Source: Neomonachus schauinslandi
Lineage: Eukaryota > Chordata > Mammalia > Carnivora > Phocidae
DNA length: 64,000 bases
NCBI RefSeq assembly: GCF_002201575.2
Contig: NC_058410.1
Span: forward strand, 38,868,608-38,932,607
Reading direction: 5' to 3'
This document shows, in pieces, positions 1-11,918 of the stretch (within the stretch, counting starts at the first letter, position 1; each line of letters begins with the position of its first letter). A program made the translations under genes and the position numbers. The notes beneath the pieces were generated by a model. That model was not told where the DNA came from. It did not search any database and saw only the letters and a program-made list of their open reading frames with translations.

Positions 1-239
1 TATAGCATGTAAGACGGGGCTGAAAAAATTAATTTTAGTTAGTGACATGGAGGCCATCGATGACATCACCAAAACCTTTTTCTTGGAGTGGAAGGGCTGG
101 AGGCTGCATAAGAGCAGGTTAAAGAGTAAGGAAGCATGAAGAGATGGTCACAAGTTCAGCTGTCAAAGGCAGGAGGGAGAGGTTGATAAGCGAAAGGTAG
201 AGTGGAGCATTTTTGTTTTATTTGTCATAATTTCTTCTC

Positions 240-602
240 TTAGTCAGCTGCTCAGGCTGCCATAACAAAATACCAGACTGACTGGCATAAACAGTGGGAA
301 TTTTTTTCTCACAGTTCTGAAGGCTGGGAAGTCCAAGATCCAGGTGCAAGTCTGTTTGGTTCCTGGTGAGAGTCTTCTTCCTAGCTTGCAGACAATGGTC
401 TTCTTGCTGTATCCTCCCACAGCAGAGAACAAGAGCTCTGGTCTCCCTTCCTCTTCTTTTAAAGACACCAATTCTATCATAGAGGCCCCACCCTCATGAC
501 CTCATGTAAATCTAATCATCTCCCAAAGGCCTTCCAAATAGCATCACATTGGGGGTTACGGCTTCAACATGTGAACTGTAGAAGGACACAAACAGTCCAT
601 GT
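240..602 (-). mobile_element. MaLR LTR (MLT1/MST type), antisense
   Basis: Read on the minus strand this is a mammalian apparent LTR retrotransposon LTR. Visible marks in order on the plus strand are the complement of the LTR end (GCTGCCATAACAAAATACCA), TCTCACAGTTCTGAAGGCTGG, the CTTGCAGACAATGG block, and CACATTGGGGGTTACGGCTTCAACATG near 550-572. It is a solo LTR fragment with no internal sequence beside it. The open frames across it are chance. Subfamily is not certain. Confidence 0.85.
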
Positions 603-1506
603 TTTCTCGGTGTGTCTCTCTGAAGAGAATAAAGCACACTGAAGAGCCAATAGGAAGAACTGAATTCAGTGCTAGAGGTTGAATTTACAAAAGAGAAAAA
701 GAATAATTGATAATATAAGAATCCTGAATTAGCTAGAGTGACTTTTATCTTCCACATGATAGAAAACAGTATTGGTACGAATAGTCTGTTCCTTCTTTTC
801 TAAAGCTGAGTGGGTATAGTGCTTATGAGGTAAGTATTTGGTGGGGGGAAACAAATTATGGAATCAGAAATAAATTAAAAATAAAATTCTGGAGATTTCA
901 AAAAAAATTATTGCAGCTCGATCCTGATTAGCATGTTCTATTTTTCTTCCTACCTAAAACTTTGAATTGTCTCAAATTTTATAATAATGATATAAATAAT
1001 GATAGTTATGTGTATGGAGAGATACCCCTGTAAAATCTCCACTCACTGGGTAATCATAGAGGAAGCCTGGCCGAAATGTATTCATTAAATGTGATGCCAA
1101 TGAATCTTCTTGCCACACACATGCCCTTGTATTTCCAGATATGACAGGCTGCAAGTTAAAATGGTATAAATAATAACTATTGAGAAAAATCAGAACTTTG
1201 CTCTGGACCAGTAATTATGGTTAACAAAGAAAACACAAAGATCAGCAAATAATCTTTATAATTCAGCTACCATATCCTTAAATGATTGGGGAAATAATTA
1301 CTCCTTGTCTAAATCCCAGTTCAAAGCTCATCACACTAGGCCACTTCTCTCTGCATGAGGCACACACCTTGTCCAAGTCATATAACCCAACGCACTGCAA
1401 AGTTTTAAGTTCCTAAGATGTGACTGAGCTCTATGAGAGGAAGCAGTTTTTGATTCATCTTTGCATATTCACAGATCTTAACTCTTGTTCCATGTTACTG
1501 AATGAG
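603..1506. other. Unassigned AT-rich DNA
   Basis: I see no gene, RNA or recognisable repeat. The short reading frames at 512-757 and 972-1154 on the minus strand show no domain, and the first overlaps the LTR. Confidence 0.5.
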
Positions 1507-1626
1507 ATAGAAAAAAGGAGGAGGAGGAGACAGAAAAGAAAGAGGAGCAGGAAAGGGGAAAAAAGGGAGTTAGGGAGGGAGAGGAGAGGAGCACAAAGAG
1601 GAGGGTAGGGAAGGGGAGAATGAATA
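1507..1626 (+). repeat. Polypurine (GGA/GAA-rich) tract
   Basis: About 120 bases of almost pure A and G, with GGAGGAGGAGGAG near 1518 and repeated GGGAGGGAGAGG near 1575. It is a low-complexity mirror-like purine strand; the Arg/Glu-rich frame through it at 1420-1608 is a by-product. Confidence 0.8.
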
Positions 1627-1764
1627 GAAAGACCAGGAAAATAGCATCACAAGAAAGAATGGCTTGTGATCAATTAACTGGTAAAATGTACGGGGTTCAA
1701 ACTCATAATTATATACTTGATAAAACTGAAAAATGTTCTAAAAGAAAAGGCAAAGATTTGTGCA

Positions 1765-2545
1765 TTCAACAAATATTCATTGAGCACTGATTTTGTACCA
1801 AGCCTGAGGCCACTGGAGGCTCTTATTAACATTAACAATTCCCTGGCCTTTTGGATTTCATATTCTAGGGTAAGTAATCTTAATATATCATATAGTATAC
1901 TAAATAATATGGAGTCATAGGATATGACAGAATGTGTTGAATGCTACAGAAACAACAACAACAACAAGAGAACAAAACAAAACAACAGAGCCACCTGGAC
2001 TGGGAGTGCAAGGGTGAGGGGCTATGATTTTAAAATGGGTGGTTAGGGTAAGATTCCCTGGAAAGTTACCTGATTTAGAGAGTCAGTCACACATATTTCC
2101 TAGAGGAAGGGCATCCCAAGGAGATGCAACGGTATGTGGAAAAACCCTGAGACAGGGAGTGCCTGGAGTGTTAGAGGCCATTGTGGTTAAAGCAGAGTGA
2201 GAAGGGAGAGAATAAGGTGATATAGCAAAGGGGCTGGGGATCCGCAGCAGATCATGGAGACATCACAGCCATTGCAGACCTTCCCTTGAGAGAGATGGAA
2301 GCCATTTGAAGAGTTTAGCAGAGGAGTGACATGATGTGGTTTATAATGAAAAGGATCACTCTGGCGCTGCACTGGAACAGAAACAGGGGGTCCATGAGAG
2401 GCCAGGTAGGAGATACGGTGGCAGCAGTGGAAGTGGGAGAGGTGGGTTCTGGAAATATCCTGAGGGAAGATGGGAGTGGACTGTGGGAGAAAGAGGCACC
2501 AGGAGAAATCTCATTCTTCCTGAATTCCCAGTCTGGGGATGAAAG
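1765..2545 (-). mobile_element. L2 LINE 3' region, antisense
   Basis: The plus strand reads as the complement of an L2 3' end: ATTCAACAAATATTCATTGAGC at 1766, then the complement of the UTR (GGTGGTTAGGGTAAGATTCCCTGG at 2038) and of the ORF2 end (GAGGAGTGACATGATGTGG and GGATCACTCTGGC around 2320-2365). Sequence is heavily diverged, as expected for a LINE dead since early mammals. A small AAC/AAAC simple repeat sits inside it at about 1950-1976. Confidence 0.75.
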
Positions 2546-3440
2546 TTTTATTCAGCTATGTTTCTATGTTTCTTAAAAGGAGTCATATGTTTATATGAAT
2601 GGACATAAACACAAAACCATTTTTATTCCCGCCTATTGACTATTATGAACTAGATCAGTAATGAATTAAATGAGTAAAAAAAAAATACTGTATTTTATGA
2701 TATTGTAATGGTAGAAAAACAAGCATTTGTGATTTTGAAGACTATCTAATTGGAAAAATCCTCATTTCTGGTGTTTCTTACTTGAGCTTTGGAGGAAGGG
2801 ACTAAGAAAAGCATCTGAACTAATCTTATGAGAGGAAAAATTGATACTGTAGAGGGTTTTTTTTAATAAATGAAATTTTGTCATGGAATGAAAGTATATA
2901 GGCAATAAATCCACAAAATACTCAGCATATCATTTCCTTCAAAGTGCCAACTGGAAGCACGTAAGGCATAAAATACTTTAGTTGTTGATAACACAGAAAG
3001 ACAAAAATATATGGATTAAAAATAAAAATTGGCTTGTTTAGTGCCTATCATTTGACTTGATATTATGGTTAGCTTAAGTTTAAAACGCCATGAAAGCATG
3101 GCTCATGGCTCTCTCTTTTTCACAGAGAACATTACATTGGGGGTTTTGAATTCAAGAATTATGAAGAAACTACTTACATTTAATCTAGTAAATTTTTCTC
3201 AGAATTTTTATTTCTGAAGACTACATTTCCAAGAACCAAAGGATACTGGGTCTCTCAGGACTAGGGAATGTTTGGCTTAGAAACTTTTGACTATAAAGAT
3301 TCACTAAGCCTGTGAAGAAGCTTTTCAGAAAAACATGACACTTTGGTACTGTCTGATCTGAGTGCCATAAGTTGTACATTTATATGCAGTTCAGAAAAAA
3401 TATCCAGGAAAGACTTCAAGTCTGCAACAAGTTTCCCAAT
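2546..3440. other. Unassigned AT-rich DNA
   Basis: Nothing recognisable in about 900 bases apart from short A or T runs. Confidence 0.5.
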
Positions 3441-3682
3441 AAGGACGTGGGCTCTGGAGCCAAATCACCTGGGTCAAATCTCAGTTCAGCCACTTGCTCT
3501 GAGTCTGTGGGAAGTGCATTTAAATTCTCTGTGATTCTGTTTCCTCTGGTACAGTAAGAGGGTTAATAAAAATATTGATATTACAGGGCTATGGTGAGGA
3601 TTAAAAGATTTAATATATACAAAACACTTAGAACCATGTATGGCACACAATAAACACTCATTTAACATTGGCTATAATGCTG
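3441..3682 (+). mobile_element. MIR SINE, sense
   Basis: Nearly the whole MIR is visible in order: GGCTCTGGAGCCAAATCACCTGGGT, CCACTTGCTCTGAGTCTGTGG, a degraded CTCAGTTTCC block, GGGCTATGGTGAGGATTAAA, then AACACTTAGAACCATGTATGGCACACAATAAACACTCA. The core SINE region is present. Divergence is high. Confidence 0.85.
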
Positions 3683-3779
3683 GTTGAAAAAACTCAACAG
3701 AACATTCCTTTTCCTCTTTTAAAAGAATCTTATTAAGTGTATCTGACTCCCTGGGCCCAGAAAGAGAACTTGAGGGTTT

Positions 3780-4145
3780 TTGATGTAGAAGGACGTAATG
3801 GCTTACCAAGACCTCTATGGTCTGCCCCCTGGCTTGCTTTTGATTTCTCAAACCAGTTAATCAGCTCCTACCCTAGGGCTCAGGGTACCAGGCATTTCCT
3901 CCTCTGGGAATGCTCCTATTGAGACCTTTGGATGCCATACTCCTTCCAGTCATTTGGATTTCAGTTTAAAAGTCATTGCCTCAGGGAAACGTCCTCGACT
4001 CACGCAAAAATCAATCAATAGTCACTCTTTTTTACCTCTCTCTGATTAGTTCCCTCAAAATACTTGTGACTCTCTCAACCTTTTCTCAACACTGTTTTTA
4101 TTTCTGTCTCTCCCGATTAATTTATAAGCTAAAGAGAACTCAAAA
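3780..4145 (+). mobile_element. L2 LINE 3' region, sense
   Basis: Sense L2 ORF2 end and UTR: AATGGCTTACCAAGACCTCTATGGTCTG at 3799, GGGCTCAGGGTACCAGGC, TCTGGGAATGCTCCTATT, then TCATTGCCTCAGGGAAACGTCCTCGAC and the TTTTTATTTCTGTCTCTCCC end near 4095. The order matches the family although identity is low. Confidence 0.65.
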
Positions 4146-4791
4146 CTCTATTCAGAGTAGCAAGAACAATTCTTGTATGGAATATTTGCTACTGACTGAA
4201 CAAAAAAGTTAAACCTCCCAATTTTTATTTCCTTAACTTCAAATTTTCTGCCACGTTCTATGCCACAGACTCACAGCACTGCCCCACATCCACACCGGGC
4301 TCAGGCAGCCTCAAACCTACACGGCTAATAGATCAAGGACCTCAGTGCAGGAATGACTGGTGTTCAGCAACCAGCATCATAGTCATAGAGAGGAACATAT
4401 TTTTGTTCACCATTTCACTAGACTGACTGTTTAGATAATTTAAGAGAAGTTAGTTTCATAATTCAACGGAGCAATCTGCCTACGTAGTGCCCATAGAAAG
4501 GCAAACAAAATATCCAGTAGTTCGAAAATTTCCCTGTTTGTATGCCCCCAATTTCCCACATGCTCACAAAACACCTATTATTATCATTTTGAACTAGTAC
4601 CCCAAAGATTACAATTGGGGAAATGATGAAATAGAAAAAGGTTATTTGAAATCATCTAGAGATGATTTTGAATAAACACTAAACTTCCCCCTACAGATTT
4701 TAGAAATGCATTTCCCTAGCTCCAGAGGGCAAGGATTAAATGTTTTTTCTTTTAAAAATAACCTGACCCACGTGAAATGTACTGAGGTAAG
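4146..4791. other. Unassigned DNA
   Basis: No gene or recognisable repeat. A perfect short inverted repeat AAATCATCT-AG-AGATGATTT lies at 4649-4668. Confidence 0.5.
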
Positions 4792-4813
4792 CCCCCCCCC
4801 CCCCCCCCCCCCC
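4792..4813 (+). repeat. Poly(C) run of 22
   Basis: An uninterrupted run of 22 C follows GTAAG and is followed by GCCACCGCCC. On the other strand this is a 22-base G run. Long homopolymer C runs are rare in mammalian DNA and sequencing may have misjudged the length. Confidence 0.9.
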
Positions 4814-4814
4814 G

Positions 4815-6059
4815 CCACCGCCCATTGAAAATAAATGTCTCAAGTAAAAGAATCCTATAACAGTTTAAAATTTACAAAGTTACCTATTTCTACTTCAAAG
4901 AGAATCAACAGAACTATTTTTAGGCCTAACCTAAACCCACCCCCACCTCCACCTTTTGTTTTCCTGGAGAACACAGCAAATGCCATAGATCAAAGTCTGT
5001 TTTCTCTGAGCACATACGGGGTTTGAAGGCTGTCCGCTCACTGCCACTATGTCAGATGGATAATGACAGATGTAATGTATATAGCGTCTCGGTAGACGAG
5101 GGATTTTTCACTTCATCCTATGAGGACGGAGGACAAGGAATTAGTGTACTGCATGCACAGACTGCCAAGAGGAACACACCACTAGCCGGGGCAGCAAAAA
5201 CAAACAATCCCAAATGCCTTTGTGGCTTACAAGTGGTCATTTTTCATAGAGATGCGCATGCATGTGGATAGAGTGAAGAGGCTCGCAGCAAATGGGAGAA
5301 AAGTGATGCTGCGTTTCACAAGCATTTCTGGGAAAATGCTACCATCAAATATTCATGGTAGCCTCTTGTCTATGTGAGCCTGGTTGATGGAATAATAGTG
5401 CCGATTCACCTGGCACCAAATCTCAGCCCCCTTCCCATTTTGCAGCTAGTAAATCTTGGCTGTCAGTGATGGGAGCTGATCGGAAATGATAGCCTTATTG
5501 AACTGCCTCATGAACTGTAACTCATTTGTTCTCAAGACCCAGACTGACAGCCCTTGCATTTCTCCCTTCTAGCAAAATTGAGCATAAATCACTTTATCAT
5601 TTTTCCACATGACAGTTTATCAGAATTCTGGAATTCTATATGAAGTCATAGGGCTGGTGATAGAAAACGAGACAAGTTCTGTCCTGTAGCTGAGGAGGAC
5701 TGCCCCTCCAAAGGCATTAGTGCAGCCTTAAAAATACAATTGGGACTTAACTAAATACAAATCCTCTCTCCTTTGACAGACATTCTATCAGCTTTCTTTT
5801 CTCCAGAGTCTTCTGCGTGACGAAGACGGGGAGAGTGGAGTTATGGCATGTAATATGCTTTTGTCCTAACAAGCAAGGACAAGTGGCCCAGCCCAGACTA
5901 ACGCTTCTACCACCTAATTTCAGGGCTTGTGTCTTCTGAGTGAGAATGGTCAGTGGTAGGAGCTGACATTGAGCCCAAACCAGGTTTGCTCTGAGGAAAA
6001 TCTGTTAAACTAATTTAGAATAACCTGCCAGCATGCCTTTCTTTCTTCAGAAATATTTT
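4815..6059. other. Repeat-poor stretch, candidate conserved non-coding element
   Basis: About 1.2 kb without a recognisable transposon in a window otherwise full of them. The part 5020-5580 has more complex, CpG-containing sequence (GCGTCTCGGTAGACGAGG near 5083, AGCCGGGGC near 5183, GATGCGCATGCATG near 5251, GTGCCGATTCACC near 5399). An 82-residue frame at 5023-5271 matches no family I know. A regulatory element is an inference only; conservation cannot be tested here. Confidence 0.35.
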
Positions 6060-6330
6060 ACAGGTGCATCACTCTGCTGCCAACTAGGGATACAAAGACA
6101 ACTGAGACGCCCTGACTATTTAGGGGCTCCCAAATTCATTAGTGTACAGGTGGGTGCCAGGAAGGCAAACCTACAAGGAAGATAGTTCCAACAGTAGCTG
6201 CATGCACAGGGCACAGTGGTGCATTTGAGACACAGAGAAGGGAGTGGTTGGTTTTTGGGGTGAGAGAGAAAGGGTTCAGGAAAGGTCCTTCAGAGGGAGT
6301 GACTGACTGTGAAGTCCAATCTGGGCAGAT
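6060..6330 (-). mobile_element. L2-like fragment, antisense
   Basis: The plus strand shows CTAGGGATACAAAGACAACTGAGACG, then GCACAGTGGTGCATTTGAGACACAGAG and CAGGAAAGGTCCTTCAGAGGGAGTGAC, the order of an antisense L2 3' UTR. It is very diverged. Confidence 0.5.
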
Positions 6331-6998
6331 AATGCAGTGTTTCCCCCAAGTGGATCACTGACTCTCCTAATGGTGGCCATAGAAGCCTAGTCAGTTTATT
6401 TTGCTGTTATTTTAAAACAAACATGTCTTTCTCTACTCAGGGGTTCACGCAAACCTTAGAATTTTAAATAGAGCCCTCCAAAAATGTTCAATACAATCTA
6501 TGATTGAATGTGTATACATTTATACACCGAGGATCTATGGATCTCACACATCTAAACGCCCTAGTAATGGGACAGAAGACACGACATGCATGGTTAGCAC
6601 ATGCCAGAATCTTCCTAGGATGAGAGGGAAAGCCTAGATTAAACTCTCCTTCATTGCTAACGGTACATCATAAACATTCTGACTTGGAACCTCTTTGACC
6701 GTCTGATGTGGAATGCAGCTCCACATGACTATAGCATGGAGGGATCTGAAGAGTGGCAGTAAACACACTGTTTTGATGTTGACACGTACAAAGTAGCGAC
6801 ACCTACTAGATCTCCTTTTTGAAATCTGCTGTTCACAAAGATCACTATTTAGGTGAAAAAGGGGGTTTAAAGAAGTTTGTGTGTTCTAATGGCTTTTATT
6901 TTCCATATTTCTCAAAATTCTCTTTCTGAACATCGATTCTGACATTTGTTGGTATATTTCAGCATCTGAACTTTGTAAATCGACCTCTTTCCTCTTGG
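6331..6998. other. Unassigned DNA
   Basis: No gene, RNA or recognised repeat. Confidence 0.5.
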
Positions 6999-7022
6999 TT
7001 TTATTTATTTATTTATTTATTT
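6999..7022 (+). repeat. (TTTA)n microsatellite
   Basis: About five copies of TTTA. Confidence 0.9.
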
Positions 7023-7993
7023 GGTTGGCAGTAGGAGTATCCGTAGGCATTAACCATAGATATTTAGATACATGAACACAATTAAATAGATGTGTTAGAC
7101 ACAAATACTTTGAGAATGTCAATATTTAAATGTGCATTTCTCAGATGGCAGTGGTACCTCTGATTTGCTATTTTAATTAATTAAATCACTAGATTAAATA
7201 TATGCCTAAAAGGCATGCATTTCAACAGAGGTAATATCACTCTCAAAGAGGAAAAATTAGGTCTTGAGGCATGAAAAAATATTATTGCTTTTATGAATAA
7301 AGCACAGCTATCCATGCGATACAGACAGATACACAGTCTACCTCTGGTGGTAAACTTCATGTGGGGGGAGCACTTACAGGACAATAATGGAAAAAAAAGT
7401 TAAGAACACTGTCATAGGGCATCTGTAGTGGTATCAATGAATAGTGAGTATGTTTTTAAAAATGTCTTTAAATAAAGTAATCCTGGTGACCTCTTTAGCT
7501 TTCAGGATTTTAGTTTGATTGGCAGGGATGTGATAGCAGCGTCAGTCATTCTTCTGAAGAGAGCCAAAAATAAGGCATAAATAGAAAATCTACATGTGGG
7601 AATCTGGCCAGAGATATTGCAGCGAGTAAATAGAGAACAGGGACTGGGGAAAATCAGTTATCCCGTCAAACAAGCCCCTGGATGCAAAACAGTTGGCAGT
7701 TTCTGTTTCCCAAGCAACCTTTGCCTGTGATAGACTATCAGAATGAGTTTCTCAATCCCACTGCAATCATATGCACTTTATAAAATCTCTCTAGGAATTA
7801 GTCTCTCTAAAAATAGGCAATGAAGAAGTTATTATCTCATTCTAATTTATTGTCATTTTCACTCGATAAAATTCCATTTAAACGTCTATGGAGGTCATGC
7901 ATATTAGCAAGACAGGAGCAGTTCTAAAAGCATGTCTGAATCATACTGAAAATTCATGACACCCAAGTAATTGAAAGCTTGTAAGGAATTGGC
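7023..7993. other. Unassigned DNA
   Basis: No gene or recognised repeat; the minus-strand frame at 7181-7384 has no recognisable domain. Confidence 0.5.
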
Positions 7994-8020
7994 TGTGTGT
8001 GTGTGTGTGTGTGTATGTGT
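7994..8020 (+). repeat. (TG)n microsatellite
   Basis: An almost pure TG run with one A substitution near its 3' end. Confidence 0.9.
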
Positions 8021-8047
8021 TTTAATCTGTACTTGAAAATGTGTATG

Positions 8048-8562
8048 ATGGTTTAAAATGTCCACACATCAAGAGGTAGGGTCTCTGTCTCTTCCCTTCG
8101 AACCTGGGAGAGTCTTTGTGATGGTCTTGATAAATAGACATGTAGGTGACACTGCATGATTTGTGAAGTCATAAAGGAAATGTGCTTCCACCCATTTTGG
8201 GATACACATCTTTGAAGCTCTGAGACACCAAGTCCGAATATCATCTGAAGCCACCCAGCTGGAGAAATCATATGGAAATGCCACAGAGGAAAGAAGAGAT
8301 GCAGAGATGCAGGAGGGCCCAGGTTGTTGCAGCCTTCCGCTATTTGTGCCTTGCTGGCCCACGTGCTAGATCTGAGTGAGTGTGCCTGAGAAGACTGCAG
8401 ACCCAGCCCACCCTCTGACTGAAACCACATTAAAGGCCCAAGCGAGAAGAGCCTGAGTGCAGTCAAATTCCATAAGAAATAATGACAAAACAACTGTTTT
8501 GTAAATCACTAAATTATGGAAATTTGGGATAGTTTGTTATATAGCGATAGATAATGGGAACA
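8048..8562 (+). mobile_element. MLT1-type MaLR LTR, sense
   Basis: The 3' end is diagnostic: TTTTGTAAATCACTAAATTATGG, GTTTGTTATATAGCGATAGATAATGGGAACA, matching the older MLT1 LTR terminus. Upstream are the block with AGAAGACTGCAGACCCAGCC and CATGGAAATGCCACAG-like sequence. The 146-residue minus-strand frame at 8053-8493 falls wholly inside this LTR and is not a gene. Confidence 0.75.
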
Positions 8563-9190
8563 TGTGAGCACACATACCGAATGAGAACAATTCCATGATG
8601 TTTATATATTTTCAGAGAAACTTTTATTTTTCAAAGTAATTTGGGCTATTTTCTGAAATGTTATAGCATAAAAGAAAGTTTTTCTTTCTTTCCTTTTTTT
8701 TTTTTTTAAATCCTGGATGGATCAATTCTCTATATTGTAAACTTCATCAAAGAATTATCCTAATAGTTTATTTTCCTTAAAAATAATTGAAACTTGGGAG
8801 ATTACATTACATATTTTGTCTCTTGGCTTTTCCAAAATATTGAAATCTTTGTCTTTGTTGCAGTCTTTTTCCTTGAAATCTTTGTGACATTTTTCCCCTT
8901 GGATTTTTCATTGCGTCATTTCATCCATCTGATTTTAATGTCTCTTTGACCATGTAAATCATCTTATCCCTCAGTCCCTGCTGCTGATTCTTTCTTGCAT
9001 CAAGTATTTCTTTTTAGCATTTTTAAATGATTGCCCATCCATACTCCCCACTAATTCAGGATTAGCCAGGGGACACAAGGAATCCTGGCAGCAAAGACTG
9101 CAGCAGCTGCCAGAGACCAGCACGGGTCACCAGTGCCAGTGCCAGATCATTAAAACCCCCGAGAGTATTGTTTTTGTTTTCTGCCTCTTG
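8563..9190. other. Unassigned AT-rich DNA with a pyrimidine run
   Basis: Holds a C/T run ending in 15 T at about 8680-8708. No gene seen. Confidence 0.5.
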
Positions 9191-9735
9191 AGGTCTCAGG
9201 TTGTTCATTTATTTATCTAGTCATTCATCCATAAGCCTATAGAGAATACCAACAGCAATGCCAAATACTGGCTTAGCACCAATGATACAAAGAGAAATCA
9301 AATGTGACCTGTGTCTTCAAAAGCTTCCTTCTGGGAAGAGCCAACCTCAGGGATTCTGATGAACAGCTGGGCCACAACAGAAGTATGCATCAAGTGGTAT
9401 GGGAACAAAGAGGAGGAAGTTCCCATTTCAGCCCACGAAGGAGACTGGAGATGTTTCAACTAGTACCACACTGGAACTGATAATTAAAGAAAGAAGGGAA
9501 ATTCAAAAAGAAAGAATATGAATTCACACTCAGGACAACAAGATGGATGTTAAGGTTCATGCTCGGGAAATAGACAGTAGCTGGTTTTGCTAAAACTGAA
9601 GGGCTTCCTGAGGGGTGCAGGGTATGGGAAGATTGAACCAGGTTCTGGAAGAATAGGTGAGTAAGGGCTAGATGGTAAAAGCCTTGTGTGCTGTGCATAT
9701 TCTTTACTCCTGTTATAGAATATACAACTTCACGT
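9191..9735 (-). mobile_element. L2 LINE, antisense, degraded
   Basis: The plus strand begins with TTCATTTATTTATCTAGTCATTC, passes AATACTGGCTTAGCACCAATGATACAAAG (complement of the L2 tail) and later GGGCTAGATGGTAAAAGCCTTGTGTGCTG, the complement of the ORF2 end. The middle is poorly matched. Confidence 0.5.
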
Positions 9736-10814
9736 GGGCACACGCATGATGCTCACAGATATGCATACTTGTAGGCTTGAAGTGTCAGCTGGTGGTAAAA
9801 TTGATTTACTAACACTGGAGATTCAAGTTATAAAATCTTGCACCTAATCTTGGAAAAGATGTATCTCCTTCTTTCCATCTCTCCCAAAGAAAAGATATTA
9901 TTCTTGGCCTTAAATATTTCCTCAGGTTCCCTGAGAATATCCTCTGAATGATTAACTCACTCTACCATTATGAAGGATTTCCGAGTATTTTGCCTCCATT
10001 CTTGCCTGCTGCAGCTTTCACTTAGGCTGCCCTCCCTGACAAATGAGAATCATCAACTCCTAACTTATTTATAACATCCTTTTATATATTTGTAGGAGAG
10101 CTCAGGGAGCAATTCAAAGATGAAATGCAGCTGCTTCCAGTCTGACGAAATAAAAAACCAAGCATACTTAGTTGAGACTCTCGGTTATGGCATCTCAGCC
10201 CGGTGATATCATTAATAAAGAGCTGTGTATGGGTTATTGCCAGCAATCAGGAACTGGGCTGAAACATGTCTCCAGTTCTTTGGTGGTATTTTCTGTTTCA
10301 TAAGAAGTACTCACTCCATGGAAATTTATGTATATAAACTTAGCTTATGGTACTTAGGAGATGGTAGGAGTGGAAGGAATTCCAGAATGAAAGATTCTTA
10401 AAAACAATGAAATTGCTAAGTAATAACCAGCAATGAAAAAACTGCTGGATCTATTACGTGTAGGGATAGAGAGGACACATTCTGTTGAGGTGAAAAGTAC
10501 TATGCTGACACAGAATCTAGATAGAAAGCCAGAAAATATGGAAACTATATTTAAAAGGATTAGAAAAGCCTGTCTTTGGTGTTCTATTCTTTTGAGGTAA
10601 AAAATCGAAATAATGCTGTAATTCGAAATAAATTTTTACATCGCAAGAATGTAGCTATGACAGATACAAATTTCAGTAGCCCAAGACTGCATGCCTTTCC
10701 TTTGTTTTTTGGCATTGGAGAAAGCAACAGACTTCCTTTAATCAGGAAAGACTCTGCCCATGAGACCAGTGGAACCTGTTGCCTCTTCTGATGTATTAAG
10801 CATAGCTAGTAATT
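9736..10814. other. Unassigned DNA
   Basis: About 1.1 kb with no recognisable gene, RNA or transposon. The frame at 10576-10791 shows no domain. Confidence 0.5.
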
Positions 10815-11006
10815 AATTCTTACGTTCCAGGCACCCTAAGAGGTTCACAGAGATTATTAGCTCATTCAATAAATACTAAAACACCCCAAAACAATGAGCT
10901 ACGTAATTGACACTATAATTATCCAAATTTACAAAGGAAACTGAGGGGCACAGAGATTAAACTGCTAAAAAGTCACAGAGTTAGTTGTCATATCAGAATG
11001 TGATTC
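10815..11006 (-). mobile_element. MIR SINE, antisense
   Basis: The plus strand reads as complement of MIR: CCAGGCACCCTAAGAGGTTCACAGAG, ATTAGCTCATTCAATAAATAC, AAAGGAAACTGAGGGGCACAGAGATTAA, AAGTCACAGAGTTAG, ATCAGAATGTGATTC. A CAN SINE inserted at its end and split off a few bases. Confidence 0.8.
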
Positions 11007-11170
11007 TTTTTTTTTTTTTTAAAGATTTTATTTACTCATAAGAGAGAGGCAGAGGGAGAAGCAGGCTCCCCGCTGAGCAGGGAGCCCGATGCAGGACTCG
11101 ATCCCAGGACCCTGGGATCATGACCTGAGCCGAAGGCAGACGCTTAACCATCTGAGCCACCCAGGCGCCC
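11007..11170 (-). mobile_element. CAN SINE, antisense, with 16-bp target duplications
   Basis: tRNA-derived SINE on the minus strand. The plus strand gives the poly(T) tail, AAAGATTTTATTT, GCAGGCTCCCCGCTGAGCAGGG, the B-box region CTCGATCCCAGGACCC and the head GAGCCACCCAGGCGCCC. The flanks repeat TCAGAATGTGATTCTT perfectly at 10993-11008 and 11171-11186, inside an older MIR. Confidence 0.95.
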
Positions 11171-11771
11171 TCAGAATGTGATTCTTCAAGAATTTTTTTG
11201 TTTTAGTTTTTAAAATAGATCTGCTGAGGTATAATTGACATAAAATACTGCTCATATTTAAAATGTACCATTTGATAAGTTTTGGTGTATGTATGCAAAG
11301 TGTGATATCATCACCATAATCAAGATAATGAACATAACCACCCCCCCCCCCAAAATTTACTGTGGTCTTTTGTAATCCTCTGTAATCCTTGTCTCTGGGC
11401 AACCACTAGTCTGCTTTCTGTCATAGATTTATTTGAATTTTCTGGAATAATGTACAAATGAAATCATGTAATATGTACTCATTTTTTGCCTGGCTTATTT
11501 CACTCAGGTTAATTATTTGGGTTTTATCCATGTTATTATTTATCAATCATTCATTCTTTTTATCGCTGAATAGTATTCTATTGTGTGGACATATCATAAT
11601 TTGTCCACTCATTTGTTGATGAACTTTTTGGTCATTTTCCATATTTGGCTATTGCAAATAAAATGCTATGAACATTCATATACAATTCTTTGTACTGACA
11701 CAGACTTTCAGTTGTTTTGGGTAAATATCTAGGAGTGGAACAACTATATTATAACGGGTGTACATTTAACT

Positions 11772-11918
11772 TTTTTTTTGAGAGAGAGAGAGAAAACACA
11801 TACGAGCAGGCGGGGAGGGGGAGAGGGAGAGAGAGAGAATCTTAAACAGGCCTCCATCTCATGACCTGAGCCAAATCAAGAATCAGATCCTTAACTGACT
11901 GAGCCACCCAGGCACCCC
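11772..11918 (-). mobile_element. Older CAN SINE, antisense
   Basis: The plus strand shows a T-run, (GA)n, CTCATGACCTGAGCC and GAGCCACCCAGGCACCCC. Flanks GTACATTTAACT (11760-11771) and GTAAATTTAACT (11920-11931) are the target duplication in the antisense L1. Internal divergence is greater than in the SINE at 11007. Confidence 0.9.

Noticed and set aside
4649..4668. Palindrome AAATCATCT-AG-AGATGATTT
   Set aside because: A 9-bp stem in AT-rich DNA is within chance expectation for 64 kb.
8053..8493. 146-residue open frame on the minus strand, the longest in the window
   Set aside because: It lies inside an MLT1 LTR on the opposite strand, has no domain, and overlaps a second frame of similar length.
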